From contig NZ_JAAVVB010000008.1 in NCBI RefSeq assembly GCF_018449775.1, positions 62,001-126,000 of the forward strand: a stretch of 64,000 nucleotides of DNA, written 5' to 3'. The position numbers and the translations under genes were made by a program. Below are positions 56,420 to 64,000 of the stretch, one piece after another. Source of the DNA: Mucilaginibacter sp. dw_454 (lineage in GTDB: Bacteria; Bacteroidota; Bacteroidia; Sphingobacteriales; Sphingobacteriaceae). The notes beneath the pieces are model-generated. The model saw nothing but the letters and a program-made list of their open reading frames with translations, had not been told where the DNA came from and made no database searches. Each line of letters begins with the position of its first letter. The stretch's first letter is position 1.

Positions 56420-58051
56420 ATGAAGAAATTATGGCCCCTGCTGTTGCTTTTTGTAGCAGCCTGTAAGCAAAAGGAGTACAATGCCGATCTGTTTGTAAAA
56501 AATGCGGTAGTTTATACTGTCGACAGCGCGTTTACTGTAACCAATTCATTTGTGGTTGATGGCGGGAGGATTGTGGCAGTTGGCGATTCGACTACTTTAT
56601 CCGAAAAATATCTGGCCCGCGAGGTGATTGATGCCCGGGGCAAAACCGTTTATCCGGGTTTTATAGATGCACATGCTCACTTCCTGGAATATGGACTGGG
56701 TCTGCAACAAGTAAATCTGAAAGAGCTGAAAAGCTGGCAACAGGTACTGGATTCGGTTAAAGAGTACGCTACAAAAAACCCTGAAGGTTGGGTGGTGGGC
56801 AATGGCTGGGATCAGAATTTATGGGTCGGCAGTAAATTTCCGGATAAAACTAAGCTGGATGCGCTATTCCCGGTGCGCCCTGTAATTTTGAACCGGGTTG
56901 ACGGCCATGGCGTTATTGTAAACCAGGCTGCTTTAAATATAGCCGGTATTAAGCCCGGGCAAACCATACCCGGAGGCGAAATTGAAACCGTAAACGGCAA
57001 GCTTACCGGCGTTTTATTGGATAATGCGGTAGGCATTGTCACCCGCAAGATCCCCGATCCCAGCGATACACTGATTACCAATGCGCTACTAGCCGCCCAG
57101 CGCAATTGCATTGCCGACGGTTTAACCACCGTTGACGATTGCGGGTTACCTTATACCATGGTAAATACCATTTCAGAACTACAGCACCGCGGCTCGTTAA
57201 AAATGAGGATGTATGTACTGCTATCTGATCGCCAGGAAAACTATGATTACTTATTTAAACGCGGTGTATACAAAACTCCGGGATTGGACGTGCGCGGCTT
57301 TAAAGTTTATGCTGACGGCGCGTTGGGTTCGCGTGGGGCAGCATTATTAAAGCCCTATTCAGACCAGGCTAACTGGAATGGCTTTTTACGCAACAATCAA
57401 AAACATTTTGCAGATGTGGCCATGCTTATCGCTGCCAAAGGTTTTCAGATGGCTACCCATGCCATTGGCGATTCGGCCAACCGGGTAATGCTGAAAATAT
57501 ATGCCAGCGTACTAAAAGGCAAGAATGATCGCCGCTGGCGGATAGAGCACTCGCAGGTAATTGCTCCCGAGGATCTGGATATGTTTGGTAAATATAATAT
57601 CATCCCATCGGTACAACCTACGCACGCTACTTCTGACATGTACTGGGCGGGCCAGCGCCTGGGGCCAAAGCGTTTAAAAACAGCCTATGCTTATAAACAA
57701 CTGCTGGCGCAAAACGGCTGGCTGCCTTTAGGTACCGATTTCCCGGTAGAGGATATTAACCCGCTTTATACTTTTTATGCCGCAGTGGTACGCAAAGATC
57801 TAAAGGGCTTCCCGGCCAAAGGTTTCCAGATGGAAAATGCCTTAACCCGCGAAGAAGCATTAAGAGGCATGACAATATGGGCGGCAAAAGCTAACTTTGA
57901 AGAGAAAGAAAAAGGCAGTATTGAGGTGGGTAAATATGCCGACTTTGTCATTACCGACAAGGACCTGATGAAAGACAATAGCGCCGATTTGCCAAAGATC
58001 AAAATATTAAAAACCTATATAAACGGAGAAAAAGTATATGAAAGAAAATAA
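56420..58051 (+). CDS. Lipoprotein amidohydrolase (YtcJ-like amidohydrolase family 3)
   Basis: A 543-residue metal hydrolase with a lipoprotein signal (LLLLFVAACKQ; lipobox VAAC, Cys14), so it should sit in the periplasmic leaflet or outer membrane after LspA processing. The barrel has the HxH motif GFIDAHAHFLEYG (about residues 77-89), the carboxylated-Lys region GFKVYADGALGSRGA (about 295-309), TQ/MATHAIGDSANRVML (about 350-365, His), then EHSQVIAPEDLDMF (about 374-388), and a late GTDFPVED Asp motif. Such enzymes cleave N-substituted formamides or amino-acid amides; substrate unknown. Its last 14 bases overlap the start of the next gene, with which it is coupled. Confidence 0.9.
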   Translation: MKKLWPLLLLFVAACKQKEYNADLFVKNAVVYTVDSAFTVTNSFVVDGGRIVAVGDSTTLSEKYLAREVIDARGKTVYPGFIDAHAHFLEYGLGLQQVNLKELKSWQQVLDSVKEYATKNPEGWVVGNGWDQNLWVGSKFPDKTKLDALFPVRPVILNRVDGHGVIVNQAALNIAGIKPGQTIPGGEIETVNGKLTGVLLDNAVGIVTRKIPDPSDTLITNALLAAQRNCIADGLTTVDDCGLPYTMVNTISELQHRGSLKMRMYVLLSDRQENYDYLFKRGVYKTPGLDVRGFKVYADGALGSRGAALLKPYSDQANWNGFLRNNQKHFADVAMLIAAKGFQMATHAIGDSANRVMLKIYASVLKGKNDRRWRIEHSQVIAPEDLDMFGKYNIIPSVQPTHATSDMYWAGQRLGPKRLKTAYAYKQLLAQNGWLPLGTDFPVEDINPLYTFYAAVVRKDLKGFPAKGFQMENALTREEALRGMTIWAAKANFEEKEKGSIEVGKYADFVITDKDLMKDNSADLPKIKILKTYINGEKVYERK

Positions 58052-59843
58052 GCTGAATTGCTTAATATTATTGCTACTGGCATTTACCTTATTTAATTCT
58101 GCATGTGCGCAAACCTCCGGTCAGGCCTATTTAAAAGAAGAGAAGCTTGTCGAGAAATCGACCGTGCTTTTAAACAACGAAGACTACCTGGTACCGCTGC
58201 GAAACATTGGTAATCTAAAAATCGTCAGCATGCATTTGTCAAACCCATATGCGCGGGCTTTTGATAGTTTGCTGAATAAATACACAAAAGTTACCTCGCT
58301 TGATATTGCTGATCATACAGGCCGCACGGTATCTAATCTTAAGACTGATATCCGTTTATACAATACACTTATTATCCAGGTTACCGAGGCCGATTTGAGC
58401 AGTACTACGCTGATGCAACTCATCACCGATCATCAAAAAAAGAAAAATATAATTGTAGTTTATTGGGGCAAATCATCAGGTTTGTCAAAGCTAGATGAGA
58501 TTACCGCCCCTATCCTTTACTCCGAAAAAGCAACTGACGTAGGAGCACAATTTGCGGCACAGGCTATATTCGGTGGTGTGGCTATCACCCAAAAACTAAC
58601 TGAAAATATCAATCCGCATTATAAATCAGGGATGGGTTATCTCACTGAGAAAACCCGCCTGGAATATACGGTGCCCGAGGCCGTCGGCATTAACAGCAGT
58701 AACCTGCAGGACATCGACAAAATAGCCCGCGAAGCGATGGACGAGCATGCTACGCCGGGTTGTGTAGTTTTAGTAGCAAAGGATGGCAAAGTGATCTTCA
58801 ACAAGGCCTACGGTTATCACACCTATGCAGCCGATGCGCCTGATAAGCTGACCGATATTTTCGATATCGCTTCCATGACCAAGATCTCGGCTACCACAAT
58901 GGCTACAATGCAATTATATGACGAGGGCAAGTTAAACCTTGACTCTACCATCGCCAATTATTGGTCGGTTACTAAAAATACCAATAAAGCCGGATTGAAA
59001 CTACGCGAGATCTTGACGCACCAGGCCGGCTTGATCCCGGATATCCCTGGTTTTGACCGGATAAAACCTGCCGATCATATCGCTGACTCATCTGCAGCTT
59101 ACCCGATAAAGGTTAATAACGGTTACTTTCTGCGTAAAAACTATTATACCGATATCATGCTGCCGGCTATGCTCAACTCGCCACTAAAAACGCGCGGGCA
59201 ATATGTGTACAGCGATTTGAGCATGATCTTTATGCAACAGGTAGTGGAGAATATCACTAAAACACCTTTGCAGGATTATGTACAGCAGCAATTTTATACC
59301 CGGCTAAGCATGCAGACCGCAGGCTTTTTGCCGCTTTACCGTTTCTCGCCGGATAGGATTATACCATCAGAGGATGAGCAGGAGTATCGCCACTCTGAAT
59401 TGATAGGTTATGTCAACGATCCAACGGCTGCTTTAATGGGTGGCGTAGCAGGCCATGCGGGGGTGTTTGCCAGTGCAAATGACATTGCTATACTTTACCA
59501 GATGGTATTGAACAAAGGTATTTACGGTGGCGATGTATTCTTTAAGCCAGAGACAGTTGATCTGTTTACCGCCAAGCAATCGGCTGTTAGTCGCCGTGGC
59601 TTAGGTTTTGACCGTTGGGACCCGATACCCGAGCATCATTATCCGTCGGAATTAGCATCGCCCGAAAGTTATGGCCATACCGGCTATACCGGCACCTGCG
59701 TTTGGGTCGATCCTAAATATAACCTGGTATACGTATTCCTGGCTAACCGTTGTTACCCAAAAGTGGGCAGTAAATTGGGGAGTTTGAATATTCGCCCAAG
59801 AATACAGGATGTTGTTTACAAGGCCATTGCTAAAGGAAAGTAA
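58038..59843 (+). CDS. GH3 C-terminal-like domain fused to a serine beta-lactamase-family hydrolase
   Basis: The 601 residues start with a signal peptide (LNCLILLLLAFTLFNSACA), then about 190 residues resembling the C-terminal alpha/beta domain of GH3 glycosidases (KSTVLLNNEDYLVPLRN, IIVVYWGKSSG, AQFAAQAIFGGVA). From about 225 to 595 it is a class C-type serine hydrolase: SMTK with the nucleophile Ser (about 278), Y-S-D in YVYSDLSMIF (about 389-398) and HTG in YGHTGYTG (about 544-551). Bacteroidota have longer GH3-serine hydrolase fusions, and this protein lacks the GH3 catalytic barrel. It may recycle cell wall or be a peptidase. It overlaps the amidohydrolase gene by 14 bases. Confidence 0.8.
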   Translation: MKENKLNCLILLLLAFTLFNSACAQTSGQAYLKEEKLVEKSTVLLNNEDYLVPLRNIGNLKIVSMHLSNPYARAFDSLLNKYTKVTSLDIADHTGRTVSNLKTDIRLYNTLIIQVTEADLSSTTLMQLITDHQKKKNIIVVYWGKSSGLSKLDEITAPILYSEKATDVGAQFAAQAIFGGVAITQKLTENINPHYKSGMGYLTEKTRLEYTVPEAVGINSSNLQDIDKIAREAMDEHATPGCVVLVAKDGKVIFNKAYGYHTYAADAPDKLTDIFDIASMTKISATTMATMQLYDEGKLNLDSTIANYWSVTKNTNKAGLKLREILTHQAGLIPDIPGFDRIKPADHIADSSAAYPIKVNNGYFLRKNYYTDIMLPAMLNSPLKTRGQYVYSDLSMIFMQQVVENITKTPLQDYVQQQFYTRLSMQTAGFLPLYRFSPDRIIPSEDEQEYRHSELIGYVNDPTAALMGGVAGHAGVFASANDIAILYQMVLNKGIYGGDVFFKPETVDLFTAKQSAVSRRGLGFDRWDPIPEHHYPSELASPESYGHTGYTGTCVWVDPKYNLVYVFLANRCYPKVGSKLGSLNIRPRIQDVVYKAIAKGK

Positions 59844-59867
59844 TTAACCCAACTTGTCATTTCGAAA

Positions 59868-60290
59868 TCAGAGCACCTGATTAAACTCCAGCCGTTCTCC
59901 ATCGGGCCCGGTAATATTAAAATACTTACAGCCGTTTTTCCAAAACTGCAAAAACACCGGCTCGGGTTCTATAATGTTAAAGCCGCCGTGTTGCATTATA
60001 GCGTAAGCTTCGTCAATATCGGCCACGTCAAAAGCAACGTGGTCAATATGGCCGTCTTTGCGGGCGGCAATTTCAGGTAAGATAGCAGCAGGCATTTGGT
60101 ATAGTTCAATGATCATGTTATGACGCTTCATCATCACACAAGTACCTTGCTCGCCGTTATGGTCGAAATGCCTTTCCATCACATTTAAGAAACCAAGCCT
60201 GCTGTAAAACGAAGCGGAATTTACCACATTGGTTACCGGTATGCCTATATGCTGTATGGCTTTGATATCGAGCTTTATTGCTGTTTCCAT
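59868..60290 (-). CDS. VOC-superfamily protein (glyoxalase-like)
   Basis: A 140-residue single VOC (vicinal oxygen chelate) protein made of two beta-alpha-beta-beta-beta modules: IQHIGIPVTNVVNSASFY (about 12-29) and IDHVAFDVADIDEAYAIM (about 78-95). Candidate metal ligands are His15, Glu61 in IIELYQ, His80 and Glu135 in LEFN. The family includes glyoxalase I and dioxygenases; sequence does not decide the reaction. It is a single leftward gene, convergent with the serine hydrolase and divergent from bshA. Confidence 0.85.
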   Translation of the reverse strand: METAIKLDIKAIQHIGIPVTNVVNSASFYSRLGFLNVMERHFDHNGEQGTCVMMKRHNMIIELYQMPAAILPEIAARKDGHIDHVAFDVADIDEAYAIMQHGGFNIIEPEPVFLQFWKNGCKYFNITGPDGERLEFNQVL

Positions 60291-60434
60291 TTTTGAAGGT
60301 ATTACTAAATAACGGCAAAAAGGAGGTGTAGTGTTTTCCTTAACAAATTAATATTACAAAATGCAAACACTTAATCGCCAAATTGCTGTTAAACTTGCAT
60401 AATTAATTATCACAACAAGCCAGATCTACCTTAA

Positions 60435-61574
60435 ATGAAAATCGGAATTGTCTGTTACCCAACCTTTGGTGGTAGCGGTGTTGTAGCAACCGAGCTGGGC
60501 AAGGCCCTGGCCGATAACGGTCACCAGGTGCATTTTATCACCTATAACCAGCCTGCCCGCCTGGATTTTTTCTCTGAAAACCTTTTTTACCACGAAGTTT
60601 CGGTATCTAAATATCCACTATTTGATTACCCGCCATATGAGCTTGCCCTGGCCAGCCGATTGGTAGATGTGGTGCGTTTTGAGAAACTGGATATTCTGCA
60701 TGTACATTACGCTATTCCGCATGCTTCGGCTGCGTTTATGGCTAAACAGATCTTGCTAACCTACGGCATCTATATCCCGGTAGTTACTACGCTGCACGGT
60801 ACAGATATTACGCTGGTAGGTAAAGACCGCACCTACAAACCGGTGGTTACTTTTTCTATCAATAAATCTGACGGTGTTACCGCCGTTTCTGAGAATCTAA
60901 AGAAAGACACTTACGAGTTTTTTGATATTGAGAACGATATCCGGGTGATCCCTAACTTTATCGACCTAAAACGTTTTAACCTGCAGGCGAAGGACCACTT
61001 TAAAAGAGCCATAGCGCCCGAGGGCGAAAAAATACTGATCCACACGTCCAACTTCCGTAAAGTAAAACGTACAGATGATGTGGTAAGGATCTTTGCCAGG
61101 ATCCGCGAAAAGATCCCCTCAAAATTATTAATGGTGGGCGACGGCGGCGAGCGCAGCGATTGCGAGCAATTGTGCCGCGATTTAGGAGTTACTGACGATG
61201 TACGCTTTTTGGGTAAACAAGATGCTATTGAAGAGATTCTTTCGGTGTCTGATCTGTTCCTGATGCCGTCGCAGTCTGAAAGTTTTGGTTTGGCAGCGTT
61301 AGAAGCCATGGCTTGCAAGGTACCCGTAATCAGTTCGAACGCCGGCGGTTTACCTGAACTGAATGTAGATGGTGTAACCGGTTACCTGAAAGATATTGGC
61401 GATGTGGAGGGCATGGCAGAAAAATCAATCTATATTCTGAGCGACGAGGCCCGTTTAGCAACGTTTAAAGAAAATGCTTTGGCCCGTGCTAAAGAGTTTG
61501 ACCTGGCTAAGATTTTGCCAGTGTATGAGAATTACTATCTGGAGGTGATTGAGAAAAGTAAGGCGACTCAATAA
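60435..61574 (+). CDS. bshA: N-acetyl-alpha-D-glucosaminyl L-malate synthase BshA
   Basis: A 379-residue GT4 glycosyltransferase, first enzyme of bacillithiol synthesis, moving GlcNAc from UDP-GlcNAc to L-malate. Strongly diagnostic: the start MKIGIVCYPTFGGSGVVATE with the glycine-rich loop, the LDFFSENLFYHEVSV and FDYPPYELALASRLVDV stretches, VTTLHGTDITLVG (about 115-127), and in the second Rossmann domain HTSNFRKVKRTDDVV and PSQSESFGLAALEAMAC (about 280-296, EX7E). Bacillithiol is the low-molecular-weight thiol of many Bacteroidota. bshB and bshC are not adjacent. A weak -7 match (TAAACTTG) lies 37 bases before the ATG. Confidence 0.96.
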   Translation: MKIGIVCYPTFGGSGVVATELGKALADNGHQVHFITYNQPARLDFFSENLFYHEVSVSKYPLFDYPPYELALASRLVDVVRFEKLDILHVHYAIPHASAAFMAKQILLTYGIYIPVVTTLHGTDITLVGKDRTYKPVVTFSINKSDGVTAVSENLKKDTYEFFDIENDIRVIPNFIDLKRFNLQAKDHFKRAIAPEGEKILIHTSNFRKVKRTDDVVRIFARIREKIPSKLLMVGDGGERSDCEQLCRDLGVTDDVRFLGKQDAIEEILSVSDLFLMPSQSESFGLAALEAMACKVPVISSNAGGLPELNVDGVTGYLKDIGDVEGMAEKSIYILSDEARLATFKENALARAKEFDLAKILPVYENYYLEVIEKSKATQ

Positions 61575-61584
61575 TATCCTGACA

Positions 61585-61823
61585 ACCGTTTGGCTAAAGC
61601 CAAATTATTGTGTCTTAAGTTCCGTTGGCTAAAGCCAACGGCAATGAATAATGGATGATAATAGTTGCTTTCTAAGATCAAACTATTTCATTGCCGTCCC
61701 ATTTATGGGATGGATACACAAACAAATCCAATTGGCTTTAGCCAAACTTTACGCGTTAGTCCGGATTTGCAATCCACCTATAACAAATCCGTCATTGCGA
61801 GGTACGAAGCAATGATGCGGCGG
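61585..61823. repeat. Cluster of GGCTAAAGCC palindromes plus a half family-A element (family I)
   Basis: TTTGGCTAAAGCCAAA (61589-61604), GTTGGCTAAAGCCAAC (61624-61639) and the inverted TTGGCTTTAGCCAA (61732-61745) occur together; GGCAATGAAT and CATTGCCGTC pair further; GGATTTGCAATCC and AACAAATCC follow. The gap ends with one arm (GTCATTGCGAGGTACGAAGC, 61791-61810) of family A without its partner. Confidence 0.7.
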
Positions 61824-61850
61824 AGAGAACGCAAACGAAATTATGCCCCC

Positions 61851-63356
61851 TTACATCTTCAACGGATACGTATTAAACAGCAAAGACACCGCTGTGGATG
61901 GCCCGAAACTACTCTTAGGCTTCGGTGCTTCCTCAATATTACGCGTCGCCCATTTGGTTTGGATAATGCCATGGCTGTTACGGTTATTGTAGGCTACCTT
62001 GGCATTCAGGTCCAGCCAGTCCACTAAATCTGTGTTGCCTGTCTCTTGTGTGTATTTACGGGCATAGCGCACAAAAATTCCTTTAAAGCCCGGCAGGTCG
62101 CCGCCGTTTTCTTCGTTATTCATCACCTTGCCCTTGTAAATGCTATCGCGGGTAAACTGTGCTATTTTTTTAGCTTCCTGCAAATAACTGGCTTCTTTGG
62201 TGTGTTTGTACAACATGGTTGCCGCACCTAAAAAAGTTCCTTCATTATAAGTAAAGCTCACATTACTGGTTCTGAGCAAGCCGGTTCTTTTATTAATATC
62301 GACATTGTCTTTCACCTTGCCGGTAGCCATATTTAACAGGTAAATTTTAGACCAGCTATATAACGCAATTGCCTTATCATAATAAGTACTGTCGCCGGTT
62401 GCCTCGCCTAAATAGCAGGCAGCCACAGCTGCAGGGCCTTCAATACAAGCGTTCTTAGATGTCTTGCCCTGGTACCAGATCAAACCGCCGCCATAGGTGT
62501 TGTTAAAAGCGCGTTTATACATTTTATCGTATTGATCTTTGGCTTTATCTAAATAGATCTTATTACCGGTTAACAAATATCCGCGAACGCTAAATAGCAC
62601 CGCCCAGGTAATATCGTCGTTAAAATCATTGTACATCCAGTCTTCTTTATGGTTTTTGATGAAGTTGGTGTACAGCGTAGCAAATTTGTCTTTGTATTTA
62701 GGGTCCTTAGTTACCTCGTAAGCATCAAGTACCGTCTCCATCATTTCGGCCTGGTCCCAAAAACCTTTGTGGGCTTCTACCTGGTAGCCATTGTACCAAT
62801 CGTCGAAAGCCATAGTCGCGGTAGCTAAAGTTGGCGCAACTTCTTGTGCTAGTTCTTTTTTAAATATCCATTTCTGCGCATCTGTTTTAGAAGATGTCGC
62901 CAGTTTAATTGGAGCGCCGTCGACAGAACTGCCTGCATTCAAGGCAAACTTTGGATTAGCCGCTGATTGCAAGATATAAGCACCGCCACTGGCTTTAACA
63001 ATCACCCATTTGGTGTCATCGCCATTGGTATCATCACTTTGATCTAAAGTAACCGAATCAGCAGGGGCCGCTATTATGTGCAGCAGTTTTCCGCTACCTA
63101 CATTGGTTAACGTATACGTATTTTTCTTAACCAGTTTAACTATCCAGCGTTGCGCGTCAGATTTGGTATCGGTCCAGGTATCCACCGTTGCGCCGTTATC
63201 AACAGACGAATTAGCTACATCCAGCATCTTGTTTGCCGCTTTTGCTTTCAACGAATAAATAGTGCCTGAGGTAATGCCGCCGGTTTGGGCAAAGCTGATA
63301 GCGCTGCTTGCCAGCAGGGTGATGGTAGCTAAAGCGCGTAGGTAAGATCTCTTCAT
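61851..63356 (-). CDS. Secreted GH76-family alpha-mannanase with ricin-type lectin domain
   Basis: A 501-residue exported protein: signal peptide to about residue 23 (TLLASSAISFAQ), a ricin-type beta-trefoil lectin domain (about 28-165: YSLKAKAANKMLDVANSS, SDAQRWIVK, LQSAANPKFAL, DAQKWIFK, i.e. repeated Q-x-W), then a GH76 catalytic (alpha/alpha)6 barrel (about 180-500) with the catalytic Asp pair in MYNDFNDDITWAV and GGGLIWYQGKTSKNACIEGPAAVAA (given in two pieces in the sequence). GH76 enzymes cut alpha-1,6-mannan of fungal or mycobacterial cell walls. It stands alone, without susCD-type genes beside it. Strong call for the family; substrate inferred. Confidence 0.9.
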   Translation of the reverse strand: MKRSYLRALATITLLASSAISFAQTGGITSGTIYSLKAKAANKMLDVANSSVDNGATVDTWTDTKSDAQRWIVKLVKKNTYTLTNVGSGKLLHIIAAPADSVTLDQSDDTNGDDTKWVIVKASGGAYILQSAANPKFALNAGSSVDGAPIKLATSSKTDAQKWIFKKELAQEVAPTLATATMAFDDWYNGYQVEAHKGFWDQAEMMETVLDAYEVTKDPKYKDKFATLYTNFIKNHKEDWMYNDFNDDITWAVLFSVRGYLLTGNKIYLDKAKDQYDKMYKRAFNNTYGGGLIWYQGKTSKNACIEGPAAVAACYLGEATGDSTYYDKAIALYSWSKIYLLNMATGKVKDNVDINKRTGLLRTSNVSFTYNEGTFLGAATMLYKHTKEASYLQEAKKIAQFTRDSIYKGKVMNNEENGGDLPGFKGIFVRYARKYTQETGNTDLVDWLDLNAKVAYNNRNSHGIIQTKWATRNIEEAPKPKSSFGPSTAVSLLFNTYPLKM

Positions 63357-63526
63357 AATTGGGATAATTAATAGTTACTCAGGCAATAATCTCCATAAAA
63401 ATCAACTTAAACTGCAATGTTTTGAAGATGTTACATAGCAAACGATTGCATAAATTTATTTAACATTAAAACATTTTGCACCCGCTTTGAATTAATTGTT
63501 TGCACCTACAATGGTGACCTGTTTAA

Positions 63527-64000
63527 TTGGAAAATAAACTACGCATAGCCCTGTTGGGCGGCGGGCCAAGCGCCCTTTTTATGTTAAAGCGATTTGTTGA
63601 TGCCGGCAACGCCAACCTGCTCATAGACATTTATGAAAAAAAGGACCAGTTAGGTTTAGGCATGCCCTATAGCCCTGAGGGTGCCAGGGACGAGCACGTA
63701 ACCAATACTTCGGGCAACGAGATCCCGGAGCTGGTAACCCCGGTGGCCGACTGGGTGAAAACCGCACCCGAAAGCCTGGAGCAACATTTCAACATCAGCC
63801 CTGAAACCTATAACGACTATAAAGTTTTACCACGCCTGTTTTTTGGTCAATACCTGAAGGACCAATTTAAATTACTTTGCGATATGGCCAATGGCATGGG
63901 CATAATGGGACAGATCCATTTTAATTGCGCCGTAACCGACATTATTGATCACCCTGAACAGAAAATTGTAGCGATAGAAATTAATGGCGATAGGCACGCA
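63527..64000 (+). CDS. FAD/NAD(P)-binding protein (3' partial)
   Basis: A frame runs off the right end of the window. A TTG at 63527, directly after an in-frame TAA, is the only start upstream of the FAD-binding loop: RIALLGGGPSALFML begins at residue 6. Later parts are IDIYEKKDQLGLGMPYSPEG, where the Glu of IYEK should bind the ribose, and EHVTNTSGNEIPELV. This pattern fits FAD-NAD(P)-binding proteins (PF13454 type), often single-component oxidoreductases or monooxygenase-like. About 158 residues are visible; the rest lies outside. Confidence 0.75.
   Translation, partial: MENKLRIALLGGGPSALFMLKRFVDAGNANLLIDIYEKKDQLGLGMPYSPEGARDEHVTNTSGNEIPELVTPVADWVKTAPESLEQHFNISPETYNDYKVLPRLFFGQYLKDQFKLLCDMANGMGIMGQIHFNCAVTDIIDHPEQKIVAIEINGDRHA

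Noticed and set aside
61851..63356. Polysaccharide utilisation locus around GH76
   Set aside because: No SusC/SusD pair, regulator or second glycosidase is next to the gene within the visible region.
1..64000. tRNA or rRNA genes
   Set aside because: Reading all the intergenic stretches I saw no cloverleaf with a TTCGAAT-like T arm and CCA-end region, nor rRNA-like sequence.

Overview
The window reads as chromosome from a member of the Bacteroidota, most likely Sphingobacteriaceae (Mucilaginibacter/Pedobacter-like). Grounds: promoters with the Bacteroidota -7 element TAnnTTTG, few Shine-Dalgarno sites, many Sec-exported proteins, the ileS-dksA-like-lspA order with a long eukaryote-type isoleucyl-tRNA synthetase, bacillithiol synthesis (bshA), DUF6600, DUF3472 and OstA-like proteins, and abundant palindromic intergenic repeats. 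No rRNA, tRNA, CRISPR array, insertion sequence or prophage was recognised. The genus is an inference.

Layout. 1-2.7 kb: end of a TPR protein, a ComA-like phosphosulfolactate synthase, then a leftward trio of small envelope proteins (unknown, holin-X-like, YtxH). 2.8-5.6 kb: AI-2E-type permease, a 60-residue stand-alone histidine-kinase-like helical hairpin and an NtrC-type sigma-54 activator. 5.7-7.2 kb: two paralogous outer-membrane barrels. 7.3-9.8 kb: enoyl-CoA hydratase plus a single-domain B12-binding protein, and a TetX-like monooxygenase running the other way. 9.9-14.6 kb: secreted unknown, GH3-type adenylating enzyme, lptB, recJ. 14.8-18.7 kb: metallo-hydrolase, single-domain response regulator, MerC-like protein, Fur-family regulator, cell-wall amidase, a candidate small RNA and a small acidic protein. 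18.7-23.7 kb: recO, diacylglycerol kinase-like protein, a large secreted glycosidase-like protein, a POT transporter. 23.8-30.5 kb: ileS, dksA-like, lspA, then amt. 30.6-37.9 kb: secreted unknown, glutamine-rich DUF6600 protein, S41 peptidase, 2OG-Fe(II) oxygenase, DUF3472 protein, small membrane protein. 37.9-45.9 kb: tilS, OstA-like protein, rdgB with a possible HolD-like partner, SurA-like chaperone, MoxR ATPase. 46-53.9 kb: membrane unknown, NTF2-like secreted protein, cysS, membrane endonuclease/phosphatase-family protein, two rhomboids, mutL. 54-64 kb: two tandem bilobed aspartic-protease-like proteins, lipoprotein amidohydrolase overlapping a GH3C-serine hydrolase fusion, VOC protein, bshA, ricin-GH76 glycosidase and the start of a flavoprotein.

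Most genes are housekeeping or envelope functions: LPS transport (lptB, OstA-like), outer-membrane folding (SurA-like), lipoprotein maturation (lspA), genome maintenance (recJ, recO, mutL, rdgB) and translation (ileS, cysS, tilS). The more unusual signals are: (1) the isolated 60-residue HisKA hairpin beside the NtrC-type regulator; (2) at least five, probably six genes in which TAnnTTTG ends only 3-5 nt before the start codon, implying leaderless mRNAs; (3) a MutL whose endonuclease/zinc motifs are all substituted; (4) an ~90-residue helical insertion in IleS; (5) several unrelated families of intergenic palindromes, one bracketed by a copied gene end; (6) a candidate ~95-nt small RNA near 18.3 kb.
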